A stretch of DNA of 64,000 nucleotides from Bacteroidota bacterium (GTDB lineage Bacteria > Bacteroidota > Ignavibacteria > UBA10030 > UBA6906), in contig JAHBUR010000005.1 in the NCBI GenBank assembly GCA_019637975.1, forward strand, positions 62,001-126,000, in the 5' to 3' direction. The position numbers were made by a program, and so were the translations under genes. This document shows, in pieces, positions 52,654-62,720 of this stretch. Position 1 is the first letter of the stretch; each line of letters opens with the position of its first letter. The notes beneath the pieces were generated by a model. It searched no databases, was not told the DNA's origin, and saw nothing but the letters and a program-made list of their open reading frames with translations.

Positions 52654-54036
52654 ATGTCCCTCATGATCTCCATCTCCGGCATCCGCGGGATTGTCGGAGA
52701 AAGTCTTACGCCCGATGTCGTTGTCAAATACGCTGCGGCATTTGGTGAGTACTGCAAAAGGATCAATCCTAAAAACCCCGAAGTTGTGCTGGGACGGGAC
52801 GGCAGAATCACCGGCAAAATTATCGCAAACATTGTCTCTTCCACCCTTCTTTCCACGGGCGTGAATGTACGCGCTGTAGGCATTTGCCCGACGCCGACCG
52901 TTGCGCTCGCAATAGAACAACTGGGAGCGGCCGGCGGAATATCCGTGACGGCAAGCCACAATCCAATGCAATGGAACGGACTGAAGTTCTTCGCTTCCAC
53001 AGGATTGTTTCTTGATGCAGAGGAGAACAAGGAAGTTTGGAAGACTGCCGACAACAACGAGGCGACGTTCACTTCGTGGGAGAAGATCGGCACACATACA
53101 GCCGATGATTCCTGGATTCGGAAACACATCGATGCGGTGCTTGCTCTCCCCTATCTCGATATCGAGAAGATCAGAAATAGAAGGCTGAAAGTTGTGCTGG
53201 ATGCGGTCAATTCTGCAGGCGGCATCATAGCACCCGTTTTTCTGCGGGAACTCGGTTGCGAGGTCGTCGAAATGAACTGCGACGTCAGCGGTGTATTTGC
53301 ACACACGCCGGAACCGATTCCCGAAAACCTCACCGATTTGTGCAATCGCGTCAAGTCGGAGAAGGCCGATATCGGTATCGCGGTTGACCCTGATGTTGAC
53401 CGGCTTGTTCTCATTACAGAAAACGGAGAGCCCTTTGGCGAGGAATACACAATTGCCTCGGCTATAAAATTCGTTTTGGAAAAAGAAAAACAAGCCGGCC
53501 GGACGTTCACACAGTCCGTTGTCGTCAACCTCTCGACAACTCGCGCAGTTGACGACATCGCCGCAGAGTACGGTGCAAGAGTCCACCGCACGCCAGTTGG
53601 CGAAATAAACGTCGCCAAACACATGAAGAACATCGGTTCGATTATCGGAGGCGAGGGAAGCGGCGGCGTCATTCTCCCTGCTGTTCATACGGGACGTGAC
53701 GCCATTGTTGGGATTGGTTTGATTCTGCAATTGCTGGCTGATTTTGGTGGAACAGTGTCTCAACTCAAATCGAGCCTGCCTCAATATCAGATAGCAAAAG
53801 GTAAGATTGAGTTGGGCAAGATTTCACCGGATGATGCACTGAAAAGAATCCGCCGGTCGGTCAGTGTCGATGCACGCGTAGACACGAATGATGGCCTGCG
53901 CATTGATTATGCCGACTACTGGGTTCATCTGCGTAAATCCAACACCGAGCCTATCGTGCGTGTGATTGCCGAGGCGCGAACTATGGGAAAGGCCGCAGAA
54001 GTCGTTCAGAAGTTCAAGCAACAGATCTTGACGTGA
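52654..54036 (+). CDS. phosphoglucosamine mutase-like alpha-phosphohexomutase
   Basis: 460 residues. All four active-site regions are present: phosphoserine loop VTASHNPMQWNGLKF, metal loop DPDVDRLVL, sugar loop GEGSGGVI, and phosphate loop RKSNTEPIVRV. The start SISGIRGIVGESL matches GlmM-type enzymes, which make glucosamine 1-phosphate for cell wall and LPS; phosphomanno/glucomutase activity is possible. Start taken at 52654 (a second ATG is at 52663); no ribosome site is seen. The stop overlaps the GH127 start (GTGA). Confidence 0.88.
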   Translation: MSLMISISGIRGIVGESLTPDVVVKYAAAFGEYCKRINPKNPEVVLGRDGRITGKIIANIVSSTLLSTGVNVRAVGICPTPTVALAIEQLGAAGGISVTASHNPMQWNGLKFFASTGLFLDAEENKEVWKTADNNEATFTSWEKIGTHTADDSWIRKHIDAVLALPYLDIEKIRNRRLKVVLDAVNSAGGIIAPVFLRELGCEVVEMNCDVSGVFAHTPEPIPENLTDLCNRVKSEKADIGIAVDPDVDRLVLITENGEPFGEEYTIASAIKFVLEKEKQAGRTFTQSVVVNLSTTRAVDDIAAEYGARVHRTPVGEINVAKHMKNIGSIIGGEGSGGVILPAVHTGRDAIVGIGLILQLLADFGGTVSQLKSSLPQYQIAKGKIELGKISPDDALKRIRRSVSVDARVDTNDGLRIDYADYWVHLRKSNTEPIVRVIAEARTMGKAAEVVQKFKQQILT

Positions 54037-55913
54037 ACGCGCCTGCAAAAGCAGTTCTTGCTGCACTCTCAGCCGGGCTCGCCGCCTGGCTTGCCAACCC
54101 GCCATTAATTACCGAGCAGACAGGGAGCCGCTTTCGATCTGCCGCAATACATCCCGTTGCCGATGTTTTCACTCCCCTGCCCCCCTCGACTGTGGAATTC
54201 AGCGGATTTCTGGAAAGAAGGTACAACGCGAATATCAGTAACTGGCTTCTCACAAAAAACGAGGACTCGTTGCTCTCGTGCTACACCCGACGCCCGGGCG
54301 CTTATGCATGGCAGGGTGAGCATGTCGGCAAGTGGATTCACGCGGCAACGCTTGCATGGGCTAATACGCGCAATGCCGAACTGCGTCGGAAACTGGATCG
54401 TGTCGTGGCAACACTTCTCTCAACACAACTCGATGACGGTTATCTCGGCACGTACCCTATCGGTTTTCATTGGAGCAGACGGAATGAATACAAATGGGAT
54501 GTGTGGGTTCACAAGTACAATCTTATCGGATTGCTGACGTACGCGGAGTTCACCGGATCCGCAGAAGCACTGAAGGCGGCCAAGAAAATAGGAGATCTCC
54601 TGATTTCAACATTCGGGCCACGCGGAAGGATGAGCCTCAACAAACAAGGACCGCACAGCGGTATGGTATCCGGCAGTATTCTGGAACCTGTTCTCCTCCT
54701 CTATCGCGCAACTTCTCAAGAACGCTATCTCCAATTTGCCCTCTTCATAACGAACCAGTGGGAACAATCGGGCGGCAACAAACTCATCAGCTCCCTCACA
54801 AACGGAACTTCCGTTCGCAACACGGGCAACGGCAAGGCATACGAAATGCTCTCCTGCCTCGTTGGATTGAGTGAACTCTATCGCGCGACGGGAGATTCAA
54901 CGTACTTGCTTCCCGTCCTGAACGCATGGAACAACATCAAACACCATCAACTTCTGCCGACCGGCAGCGGAAGCCGTGGGGAGTTCTGGCTGAAAGAGAA
55001 TGACACATGCGGTGACGCGTGTGACGGATTGGGTGAAGTGTGTGTTACCGTCACGTGGATGCAGCTGAACCAACAACTGCTCAGACTAACAGGCGATGTT
55101 CGTTACGCGGATGAATTGGAACGGACCATCTACAACCATCTCGCATCGGCTCAAAAGTCCGATGGCTCCGCATGGTCGTACTTCACAAATCTGCAAGGGA
55201 AAAAAAACTATTCTCCAAAACAAACCTGCTGCTCTTCAAGCGGACCGAGAGGATGGGCTTCCCTGCCGATGTACGCGTACATGCTTGCGCAAGATGGTGT
55301 CGTTGTCAATGTCTTCTCAACCGGCAAAGCGACGATGACACTTCGCTCTGGTGAATCAGTAACAGTCACTCAAACGACAGAGTATCCCGCGAACGGAGAT
55401 ATCCGCCTTGTTGCCAAGGCATCAAACCCTGCAAATTTTGCGGTTTACATCCGTATTCCATCATGGTCTCAACTGGAAGACAGACCGCCGGTATCCGGAC
55501 AATACTCACGCTTCATTTCAGATGAGAATGGCGTTTTGGACACTCGTCTACGCCTTAAAATCCCGACCTATTTCGAGAGAAATCTGCTTAACCCGGCCTC
55601 CGCAACACTTATCCGTGGCCCGCAAGTTCTGGCTCTTGACGGGAGGTTCAATCCGCCGTCGACACTTGCAAATCCTCCTAATCTTCAAGTATTCCCCCAG
55701 TTTGCCGAACCTATACAAGGGTCATTTGACATCGACGGTCAACCTGTTTACAAATTGCTGGCAAATCGTTATACTGCCAAGGCAAAACCGGATCGTCCCG
55801 ATGCCATCGTGCTCATGCTCAGTCCATTCTCATCAGCCGGTGCTGAGGGTACGTTCTACAGAGTGTGGCTCCCCGTTGCCCGCGAATCAAGCGCAACTCA
55901 TCCACAGCAATAA
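54033..55913 (+). CDS. GH127-like beta-L-arabinofuranosidase-type glycoside hydrolase
   Basis: 626 residues of the GH127/DUF1680 family. An alpha/alpha-barrel runs to ~residue 430 (GEHVGKWIHAATLAWANT, DGYLGTYP, HKYNLIGLLTYAEFTG), followed by beta domains (VYIRIPSWS). The zinc-thiolate active site is recognisable: GEVCVT with Glu and Cys, and the double Cys in KQTCCSSSG, one being the nucleophile. It should release arabinofuranose or similar sugars. The N-terminus (AALSAGLAAWLA) is a weak signal-like segment. GTG start coupled to the phosphohexomutase. Confidence 0.85.
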   Translation: MNAPAKAVLAALSAGLAAWLANPPLITEQTGSRFRSAAIHPVADVFTPLPPSTVEFSGFLERRYNANISNWLLTKNEDSLLSCYTRRPGAYAWQGEHVGKWIHAATLAWANTRNAELRRKLDRVVATLLSTQLDDGYLGTYPIGFHWSRRNEYKWDVWVHKYNLIGLLTYAEFTGSAEALKAAKKIGDLLISTFGPRGRMSLNKQGPHSGMVSGSILEPVLLLYRATSQERYLQFALFITNQWEQSGGNKLISSLTNGTSVRNTGNGKAYEMLSCLVGLSELYRATGDSTYLLPVLNAWNNIKHHQLLPTGSGSRGEFWLKENDTCGDACDGLGEVCVTVTWMQLNQQLLRLTGDVRYADELERTIYNHLASAQKSDGSAWSYFTNLQGKKNYSPKQTCCSSSGPRGWASLPMYAYMLAQDGVVVNVFSTGKATMTLRSGESVTVTQTTEYPANGDIRLVAKASNPANFAVYIRIPSWSQLEDRPPVSGQYSRFISDENGVLDTRLRLKIPTYFERNLLNPASATLIRGPQVLALDGRFNPPSTLANPPNLQVFPQFAEPIQGSFDIDGQPVYKLLANRYTAKAKPDRPDAIVLMLSPFSSAGAEGTFYRVWLPVARESSATHPQQ

Positions 55914-55925
55914 CAACTTCTGACA

Positions 55926-56432
55926 ATGGCAGAACTCGAACCTTGGCTGCGTGGCCCGGTTGCAGGCATCGATTCACTTCTTCAACCGGTTGCACATTCT
56001 CTTTTGCAAGCCCGGGAAGATCTTCCCCTCATTGTTGGTGGTCTGACAAACGAGCAACTGTGGGCAACTCCGGGTGGAGCTGCTTCGATCGGATTTCATC
56101 TCAAACACATCGCGGCAAGTCTTGACAGGTTGTACACCTATGCACGAGGCGGGAAACTCAGCGAAACTCAACAAGCCGCCCTTCGCATAGAGAAGGAGCC
56201 CGAGAGTCGGAACGTCGAAGAACTTCTCTCATTGGCAACGGTACAAATCGACACAGCTCTGCAACAAATACGCGAAACACACCTCGACGCTCTTAATGAA
56301 ACATGTCCGGTCGGGCGCGCAGCCATCCCGGCTACACGGTTCGGCCTGCTCTGCCACGGCGCCGAACACGTACAGCGCCACATCGGTGCAATCATTGCGA
56401 CGGCGAAAGTTGTGAGAGAGTACATCCGATAA
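55926..56432 (+). CDS. DinB-family four-helix protein
   Basis: 168 residues of the DinB/YfiT-like four-helix bundle. Metal-binding His positions are visible in FHLKHIAASLDRLYTY and HGAEHVQRHIGAI. The family includes thiol-dependent transferases (bacillithiol, mycothiol) and many unknowns. It follows the GH127 gene by 12 bp and is probably co-transcribed, though no functional link is clear. Confidence 0.85.
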   Translation: MAELEPWLRGPVAGIDSLLQPVAHSLLQAREDLPLIVGGLTNEQLWATPGGAASIGFHLKHIAASLDRLYTYARGGKLSETQQAALRIEKEPESRNVEELLSLATVQIDTALQQIRETHLDALNETCPVGRAAIPATRFGLLCHGAEHVQRHIGAIIATAKVVREYIR

Positions 56433-56462
56433 CTATAGCACGAGATAGGTACGGGCATTCCC

Positions 56463-56861
56463 ATGAAGGACGCAATTCGAGAATATTTGAAGGACAAAGG
56501 ATGTGCTGAACATGTTGTGAAAGGCGGCCTGCAGGGCTTGGTTGAAATGTGGGAGACCATCGTTACAGAAATCTCCCACGGCTATGATTTGACGTTTGAA
56601 GACTATCTGAGTGATATGGACACGCGTCAGCTTCTCGAAGAAGTGAAGCCCCTTGCCACGACTGCAGCGCACAAGTCACTTGTCAGGAAGCTCGGACGCA
56701 TTGATGCGATCATGAGAACTCTCGTCGAGCCAACGCGGCAAGCGATACCGGGCGACCATATCGCACAGGAACGGAGTTGGATTCCGGCCAGACATTGGTG
56801 GTACTTCAGCAAACCCAGGCACCTTGGCCCCGACTTGCGGGAGGAAATGGAGAATTTGTAG
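56463..56861 (+). CDS. hypothetical helical protein
   Basis: 132 residues, mainly helical and charged (REYLKDKGCAEHVVKGGLQG, VEMWETIVTEISHGYDLTFE) with an aromatic segment near the C-terminus (RHWWYFSKPRHLG). No export signal or known domain. It follows DinB by 30 bp. I do not recognise the family. Confidence 0.7.
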   Translation: MKDAIREYLKDKGCAEHVVKGGLQGLVEMWETIVTEISHGYDLTFEDYLSDMDTRQLLEEVKPLATTAAHKSLVRKLGRIDAIMRTLVEPTRQAIPGDHIAQERSWIPARHWWYFSKPRHLGPDLREEMENL

Positions 56862-56940
56862 CCTTTCATCCTCCTGGTAAATCTCGTATCTTCGTTGCAG
56901 TTGTATTCAACACGCACCCACTTCGCAAACCGGAACCAGC

Positions 56941-57213
56941 ATGACACTCTGCAAGGTCACAGGCACAATCGTCGCAACACAGAAAAAAGAGCAGCTTAAC
57001 GACAAAAAGATTCTGCTTTGCCAGCCGATCTCGCTTGACGGGAAAGCCATCGGGCGCGACGTTCTTGCCCTTGACAGTGTGGACGCAGGAATCGGGGACA
57101 CCGTGCTTGTCGTGCAAGAAGGCGCGGCGGCAGCGCAAATTCTGAAACGGACGGATGTGCCGGTTCACAGCATAGTCGTGGCCGTTGTTGACGGACTGGA
57201 TGTTGCGGAGTAA
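56941..57213 (+). CDS. EutN/CcmL-family microcompartment vertex protein (orphan)
   Basis: 90 residues with the full EutN/CcmL pattern: CKVTGTIVATQKKEQLNDKKILLCQPIS, VLALDSVDAGIGDTVLVVQEGAAA, and SIVVAVVDGLDV (spans shown in pieces of the fold). Such proteins form pentamers that cap the corners of bacterial microcompartment shells. No hexameric shell protein or encapsulated enzyme is nearby, so it may serve a distant locus or have another job. It is 5 bp before dprA and may be transcribed with it. A weak promoter-like TTT-N20-TATCTTCG lies at 56864-56894. Confidence 0.9.
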   Translation: MTLCKVTGTIVATQKKEQLNDKKILLCQPISLDGKAIGRDVLALDSVDAGIGDTVLVVQEGAAAAQILKRTDVPVHSIVVAVVDGLDVAE

Positions 57214-57218
57214 AAGGG

Positions 57219-58346
57219 ATGCGGATCGATCTTCGGGAACTTCTCACCCTCTCCACGATTCCCGGGATCGGCTCGACCCGGCTGATCAATCTCCTCTCCC
57301 ACTTCAATGATTCGCATCGGGTCGTTACCGCCCCGGCAAAAGATCTCGTACGTGTGCAGGGCATTGAGAAGAAGACGGCTCTCTCCATTGTAAACTTCTT
57401 CCGCGATTCGGGTGCCGCACATGCACAGCGGTATGTTGACGACCAGCTTTCCCGCCTCAACAAAGCCGAAGCACGCATCGTGACGTTCTGGGACAAGGAG
57501 TATCCCGCCAACCTTAAGAACATCTTCGACCCTCCTGCATTTGTTTTCGTGCGGGGTAGAATTCTGGATGAAGACAAGTATTCCGTTGCTCTCGTCGGTA
57601 CACGCAGCGCTACACCATACGGCATTCGGATGGCGCAAAAATTCGCCGAAGGATTCGCATCGCTCGGCATCACAACTGTAAGCGGACTTGCCCGAGGTAT
57701 TGATACCGTCGCCCATTCATCAACCCTCAAGGAACGTGGCAGGACGATTGCCGTTCTCGGATCGGGGGTGGATTCCATTTATCCTTCGGAAAACAAAGAA
57801 CTCGCCAACCGCATCGTCCGGTCCGGCGCATTGATCTCAGAGTTCCTGATGGGCGCAAAGCCTGACGCTCCCAATTTTCCAAGACGCAACCGCATCATCA
57901 GCGGCATCTCGCTCGGTACGGTCATTGTGGAGACGGGAATCGAAGGCGGCGCTATGCTTACCGCCTCCCTGACATTTGATCAGAATCGGGAAGTGTTTGC
58001 AATTCCGGCGGCAATTCAGGATAGGAAAAAGTGCGGAACGCATCTGCTCATCAAACAGGGAAAGGCATCACTTGTCGAAACCGTTGAAGACGTCATAGCT
58101 ATTCTGGCGGCGCAGCTCAAACCTGTGATCGGCAAGGCGCCATCCGCAAAACACACCCCCTTACCCGAACTCACCGTATTCGAACAGAAACTCATCGATG
58201 CGCTGGGCGAACAGCCGATACACATTGACGCCCTCGCCGAACGCGCAGGATTCCCGACCTCCGATACACTTGTTCATCTTCTTTCTTTGGAGTTCAAAGG
58301 TGTTGTAAGGCAACAACCGGGGAAGATGTTCGTCCGCATTTCGTAA
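57219..58346 (+). CDS. dprA: DNA-processing protein DprA (Smf)
   Basis: 375 residues. An N-terminal HhH-like region (LLTLSTIPGIGSTRLINLLSH) precedes the Rossmann DprA core: VALVGTRSATPYG, TVSGLARGIDTVAHSS, TIAVLGSGVDSIYP, FPRRNRIISGIS and GGAMLTA, then a winged-helix C-terminal domain (GEQPIHIDALAERAGF). It loads RecA on incoming single-stranded DNA during transformation. Confidence 0.95.
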   Translation: MRIDLRELLTLSTIPGIGSTRLINLLSHFNDSHRVVTAPAKDLVRVQGIEKKTALSIVNFFRDSGAAHAQRYVDDQLSRLNKAEARIVTFWDKEYPANLKNIFDPPAFVFVRGRILDEDKYSVALVGTRSATPYGIRMAQKFAEGFASLGITTVSGLARGIDTVAHSSTLKERGRTIAVLGSGVDSIYPSENKELANRIVRSGALISEFLMGAKPDAPNFPRRNRIISGISLGTVIVETGIEGGAMLTASLTFDQNREVFAIPAAIQDRKKCGTHLLIKQGKASLVETVEDVIAILAAQLKPVIGKAPSAKHTPLPELTVFEQKLIDALGEQPIHIDALAERAGFPTSDTLVHLLSLEFKGVVRQQPGKMFVRIS

Positions 58347-58374
58347 GCTGTTTCCCGTACTGACGTAGCTCACA

Positions 58375-58410
58375 AAAAGAGGGCCAGAAGCTAAAAGCCC
58401 TTTTCTCTTT
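58375..58410 (+). terminator. terminator after dprA
   Basis: AGGGC (58380-58384) / GCCCT (58397-58401) with flanking A-rich and T-rich arms, followed by TTTCTCTTT. Confidence 0.6.
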
Positions 58411-58461
58411 GCTTGAATTTGGCTATTTTGATTGCAGTTACAGCAATAGCGGAAAGGATGT

Positions 58462-59022
58462 ATGCTCATAATTGGCGAAGTTATGGTAGACGATGCTGTT
58501 CCTGTAACAGACTTCTGTTGCGACCTGAGACAATGTAAAGGCGCATGCTGTACGTTGGAGGGCGGTCGAGGGGCTCCGTTGGAGGACGAAGAAGTGCTGG
58601 AAATTGAGAAGGCCTATCCCATCGTCAAGAAATACCTCGACGAGGAGAATCTCCAGACAATCGACGTGAGGGGTCTGTACGAGGGAACGAAAGGCGATTT
58701 CTCAACTACGTGTATAGAACGTCGCGCATGTGTCTTTGTGTATTATGATGCAGGTATCGCCCGTTGCAGTTTCGAGAAAGCATTCCTGAACGGAGAGATT
58801 GATTGGCGCAAACCGGTTTCGTGCCACCTGTTTCCGATCAGGGTTCGCAGTGACGGAGGCAAGCTACTCAAGTACGAACAAATAGAAGAATGCGCCCCGG
58901 GCCGCTCGCGGGGCAGAACCGAAGAGGTAGCCCTCATCGATTTTCTGAAGGAACCTCTTGTACGCAAGTACGGAGAAGCGTGGTATCACAAGCTTGTTAC
59001 ATCTAAACAAAAAGTAGGATAG
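58462..59022 (+). CDS. DUF3109-family Cys-rich protein
   Basis: 186 residues with the Cys layout of DUF3109/YkgJ-like proteins: FCCDLRQCKGACCTLEGGRGAPLE, CIERRACVFVYY, ARCSFEKAF, SCHLFPIRV and EECAPG (segments of the conserved Cys clusters). The Cys residues probably hold zinc or an Fe-S cluster. The biochemical role is unknown. It lies 16 bp before rpoN. Confidence 0.88.
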   Translation: MLIIGEVMVDDAVPVTDFCCDLRQCKGACCTLEGGRGAPLEDEEVLEIEKAYPIVKKYLDEENLQTIDVRGLYEGTKGDFSTTCIERRACVFVYYDAGIARCSFEKAFLNGEIDWRKPVSCHLFPIRVRSDGGKLLKYEQIEECAPGRSRGRTEEVALIDFLKEPLVRKYGEAWYHKLVTSKQKVG

Positions 59023-59038
59023 CTGTTTTGTCAACCCG

Positions 59039-60514
59039 ATGCTGAATCTCTCACTCCAACATAAGATGATGATGAAGCTGTCGCCTCAGCAGGTGCAATA
59101 CCTGAAGATGCTGCAGCTTCCGACATTGGCCCTTGAACAGAAGATAAAGGCCGAGTTGGAGATGAATCCCCTTCTTGAGGAAGGCATCGAGGACGAAGTA
59201 GAAGTTACCGAAGATCAGTTGGAACAAGAAAAAATGGAATCCGCTTCCGAGGAAGGCGCTGAAGAGGCTGTCAAGGCGGACGAGGCAGCCAAAGCGACGA
59301 AAGAAGAAGAGTACTCGCTCGACGACTATCTCAAAGATGAATACACCGGACACAAGGCAGCCGAGCCGTTCGATGCTGAAGAAAAGGAAGAAATTCCGCT
59401 CGCTGATTCCGTACCGTTGTACCATCGCCTGCTCGAACAGTTTACGTTGCTCGAATTGGACGACGAAGAAGCTCTCGTCGGGCCGGAGATAATCGGCAAT
59501 TTGGATGAAGACGGGTATCTACGGAGGGATTTGAGTTCTATTGTTCAAGACCTGAACCTTTCACACGGGACCAGTATAGAACTCAAGAAGGCCGAAGGTG
59601 TGTTGTTCAAAATTCAACGACTTGATCCGGTCGGCGTCGGGGCACGCACGTTGCAGGAGTGTCTGATCGTTCAGGTCGAGATGAAAGAGATGGATGATCA
59701 CTACCTCAAGTTGATCACGCTACAGGTCCTGAAGGAGTTTTACGAAGACTTCACCATGCGGCACTTCGAGGAGCTTGCCAAGAAACTGAACATCACCCTC
59801 GATGATTTGAAACGGGTTATTGACGTTATTCAACATCTCAACCCGAAACCCGGAGAAGGCGAGTTTACAGCGCACGAGAACTATGTTGTTCCCGATTTCA
59901 TCGTCACGCAATCAGATGACGATTTCGTCATCACCCTGAACGATAGGAACATCCCCCCTCTTCGCATCAACAAGCAGTACAAGAACTTGATGTCGAAGCG
60001 AAAGAAAGACGGCGTGCCGACGGAAGCCAAGGATTTTATCCGGCAGCGATTTGAGGCGGCGAAATGGTTCATCAGTTCCATTCACCAGCGGCGCGAAACA
60101 ATGTTGAAAGTGATGCGCACAATCGTGGAAAAACAGCGGGAGTTTTTCGAGACCGGCGAAGGGCTGAAGCCCATGATCTACAAGGATATTTCTGAAGTCA
60201 TTCAGATGGATATCTCTACAATCAGCCGCGTCGTCAACAGCAAATTTGTGCAGACGGATTACGGTGTATTTTCGCTGCGTCATTTTTTCAGCGACTCCAT
60301 CAGCACCACCGATGGCGAAGAAATTTCCAACAAAGAAGTGAAGAAGAAATTACGGGAACTCATCGATGCAGAAGACCCTCTGAAACCCCTCAGTGACGAT
60401 AAACTGGCAAAACTCCTGAACGATCAGGGCTTGAACATCGCACGGCGGACGGTTGCAAAATATCGGGAAGCGATGCTGATTCCTGTAGCACGACTTCGGC
60501 GTCGGCTCACATAG
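59039..60514 (+). CDS. rpoN: RNA polymerase sigma-54 factor
   Basis: 491 residues. Region I is Gln/Leu-rich ([28 protein letters not shown] in pieces) with NPLLEEG, then an acidic region II ([22 protein letters not shown]). The core-binding domain follows, then the HTH, and the RpoN box [12 protein letters not shown] is intact near the C-terminus. It directs polymerase to -24/-12 promoters and needs an AAA+ activator, such as the regulator at 45-47 kb. It sits with hslV/hslU. Confidence 0.97.
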   Translation: MLNLSLQHKMMMKLSPQQVQYLKMLQLPTLALEQKIKAELEMNPLLEEGIEDEVEVTEDQLEQEKMESASEEGAEEAVKADEAAKATKEEEYSLDDYLKDEYTGHKAAEPFDAEEKEEIPLADSVPLYHRLLEQFTLLELDDEEALVGPEIIGNLDEDGYLRRDLSSIVQDLNLSHGTSIELKKAEGVLFKIQRLDPVGVGARTLQECLIVQVEMKEMDDHYLKLITLQVLKEFYEDFTMRHFEELAKKLNITLDDLKRVIDVIQHLNPKPGEGEFTAHENYVVPDFIVTQSDDDFVITLNDRNIPPLRINKQYKNLMSKRKKDGVPTEAKDFIRQRFEAAKWFISSIHQRRETMLKVMRTIVEKQREFFETGEGLKPMIYKDISEVIQMDISTISRVVNSKFVQTDYGVFSLRHFFSDSISTTDGEEISNKEVKKKLRELIDAEDPLKPLSDDKLAKLLNDQGLNIARRTVAKYREAMLIPVARLRRRLT

Positions 60515-60549
60515 GTCCCTCACCTTCATTTTCTGCGGAGCATTCCTCC

Positions 60550-61086
60550 ATGTCTCACATAATTCGTTCCACAACTGTTCTCGGCCTAACCTGGCAGGGA
60601 AAGAGCGTCATGGGTTCTGACGGACAAGTCACCGTCGGCAATGCCGTCATGAAGCACAGCGCGAAGAAAGTCCGGAAGCTGTACAACAACACCGTTCTCG
60701 CAGGCTTTGCCGGCGCGGCCGCTGATGCCTTCACCCTCTTCACTAAATTCGAGGATTATCTTGAGAAGCACCGCGGTAATCTTGAGCGCGCGGCGGTGGA
60801 GTTGGCCAAGGAGTGGCGGACTGACAAGTACCTTCGCCATCTTGAAGCACTTCTCGCCGTGCTGAACAGCGAAAAATCCCTCATTATCTCCGGTACCGGA
60901 GAACTCATCGAGCCTGATGACGGTATCGTTGCAATCGGTTCGGGAGGAAGCTATGCGCTTGCAGCCGCAAGAATGCTTGTGAAGCACTCGCATCTTTCTG
61001 CCCGTGAAGTTGTTGAAGAATCCCTGCGCACCGCCGGCAGCATCTGCATCTACACGAACACGAATCTGACACTTGAAGAGCTCTGA
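60550..61086 (+). CDS. hslV: HslV peptidase subunit
   Basis: 178 residues, T1 (proteasome-like) family. The catalytic N-terminal Thr follows processing of MSHIIRS; the sequence [21 protein letters not shown] and the [14 protein letters not shown] and AGSICIYTN motifs are typical. It forms the ATP-dependent protease HslUV with the next gene, 3 bp downstream. It follows rpoN by 35 bp. Confidence 0.97.
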   Translation: MSHIIRSTTVLGLTWQGKSVMGSDGQVTVGNAVMKHSAKKVRKLYNNTVLAGFAGAAADAFTLFTKFEDYLEKHRGNLERAAVELAKEWRTDKYLRHLEALLAVLNSEKSLIISGTGELIEPDDGIVAIGSGGSYALAAARMLVKHSHLSAREVVEESLRTAGSICIYTNTNLTLEEL

Positions 61087-61089
61087 AGT

Positions 61090-62490
61090 ATGAACGACAC
61101 ACCACAGCCGGGATCCGAACAGCGCGCACGGGAGTTGACCCCGCGTGAAATTGTACGCGAATTGGACAAGTACATTATCGGACAGCAAAATGCAAAAAAA
61201 TCCGTGGCAATTGCTTTACGTAACCGGTGGCGGCGACTGCAAGTCCGCTCCGGCCTGCGCGAAGAGATCATGCCGAACAACATCATTCTGATCGGCCCGA
61301 CAGGTGTCGGGAAAACGGAAATAGCCCGCAGGCTGGCAAAACTCTCGGATGCCCCGTTCATCAAGGTTGAAGCGTCGAAGTTCACGGAGGTAGGCTATGT
61401 TGGCCGCGATGTCGAATCGATTATCCGCGACTTGACTGAATATGCAGTCAATATGGTCAAGGCCGAGAAGCGCGCCGAGGTGAACGACAAGGCAAAGGAA
61501 ATGAGCGAGGAACGCATCCTCGACATTCTCATCCCTCCTTCGCGGAAACGTCACGCTGTTCCCGCGGAAGGGCCGCTCCTCAATACAGATGAGCAGGAGG
61601 ATAACAAGGCAACCCGCGAGAAATTCCGGCAGAAGTTGCGTGATGGCAAACTCGAAGACAAGATTGTCGAGCTTGATGTTCCAGCATCCAACGATGCGCC
61701 GCTGATGCAGGTTATCGGTCCGATGAATCTGGAGGAAATGGGCGTCAACCTGCAGGAAATGTTCGGCGGATTGATGCCGAAGAAGATGAAGAAGCGCAAA
61801 GTAAGCGTGGCGGAGGCCCGGGTTATTCTCGCAAATGAAGAAGCAAAGAAACTGATTGACCAGGATGCTGCCATCAAGCAGGCGCTGCTCAGGGTTGAGA
61901 ACTCAGGCATTGTGTTTCTGGATGAGATTGACAAGATTGCCGGTTCAAAATCGACATCCGGGCCCGATGTGTCACGCGAGGGTGTTCAGCGCGACTTGTT
62001 GCCCGTTGTCGAAGGCTCGAATGTTATGACGAAATATGGAATGGTTCGCACAGATCATATTCTGTTCATAGCTTCGGGGGCGTTTCATATGTCGAAGCCC
62101 TCCGATCTTATCCCGGAACTTCAGGGACGATTTCCGATTCGTGTTGAGTTAAGCAGTCTCACCGAAGACGATTTCGTCAAGATTCTCACCATACCTCAGA
62201 ATGCCTTGATCAAACAATACGCGGCGCTGATTGAAACGGAGGGAGTGGAAGTGGAGTTTTCTGACGACGGAATCCGGGAGATTGCAAAGATCGCAAGCGA
62301 AGTGAATGAGAACGTCGAGAACATTGGCGCCCGCAGGCTGCACACCATCATGACGTCACTCCTCGACGATATCCTCTTCGACGCACCGGATGACCTTGAG
62401 GAGAAGAAGATTCTCATCAATCGTGAGCTTGTGCAATCAAAGCTCTTGAATATTGCCAAGAATCGGGATTTGAGCCGGTACATTCTCTGA
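61090..62490 (+). CDS. hslU: HslU unfoldase ATPase subunit
   Basis: 466 residues. [20 protein letters not shown] opens the Clp/Hsp100 AAA+ domain: Walker [26 protein letters not shown] (GYVG pore loop), an inserted I domain (residues ~110-230), Walker [13 protein letters not shown], and sensor residues in [12 protein letters not shown]. The C-terminus LSRYIL docks into HslV. Complete. Confidence 0.97.
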   Translation: MNDTPQPGSEQRARELTPREIVRELDKYIIGQQNAKKSVAIALRNRWRRLQVRSGLREEIMPNNIILIGPTGVGKTEIARRLAKLSDAPFIKVEASKFTEVGYVGRDVESIIRDLTEYAVNMVKAEKRAEVNDKAKEMSEERILDILIPPSRKRHAVPAEGPLLNTDEQEDNKATREKFRQKLRDGKLEDKIVELDVPASNDAPLMQVIGPMNLEEMGVNLQEMFGGLMPKKMKKRKVSVAEARVILANEEAKKLIDQDAAIKQALLRVENSGIVFLDEIDKIAGSKSTSGPDVSREGVQRDLLPVVEGSNVMTKYGMVRTDHILFIASGAFHMSKPSDLIPELQGRFPIRVELSSLTEDDFVKILTIPQNALIKQYAALIETEGVEVEFSDDGIREIAKIASEVNENVENIGARRLHTIMTSLLDDILFDAPDDLEEKKILINRELVQSKLLNIAKNRDLSRYIL

Positions 62491-62496
62491 CGGAGA

Positions 62497-62529
62497 CGGC
62501 TTTTGAGGTTTCCACAAGGTTCAAAGCCG
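62497..62529 (+). terminator. hairpin after hslU
   Basis: CGGCTTTTGA and TCAAAGCCG can pair with one bulge; no T run follows, so it is a weak terminator candidate. Confidence 0.35.
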
Positions 62530-62619
62530 CCGGCAACGCCCTTATTCCGTGCTGAAATCAAAGGGGGTGAAAGGCGGGAGCAGGAGGATTTGACGCATCT
62601 CACACGAAAAACATATTAC

Positions 62620-62649
62620 TTGAAAATAGTTGTGAATTCAATATATTGA
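62620..62649 (+). promoter_or_regulatory. Bacteroidota-type promoter for the GldL-like gene
   Basis: TTG (62620-62622), 19 bases, TATATTGA (62642-62649). The ATG is 71 bases downstream. Confidence 0.45.
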
Positions 62650-62720
62650 CATGAGTTATCGCGGTCGAATCAGAACGACAACGACACTGCAACAAGAAAA
62701 CTTTCATACAGGGGAGAATC

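Noticed and set aside
52612-53784. Long minus-strand open frame antisense to the phosphohexomutase
   Set aside because: The sense strand encodes all four mutase active-site loops.
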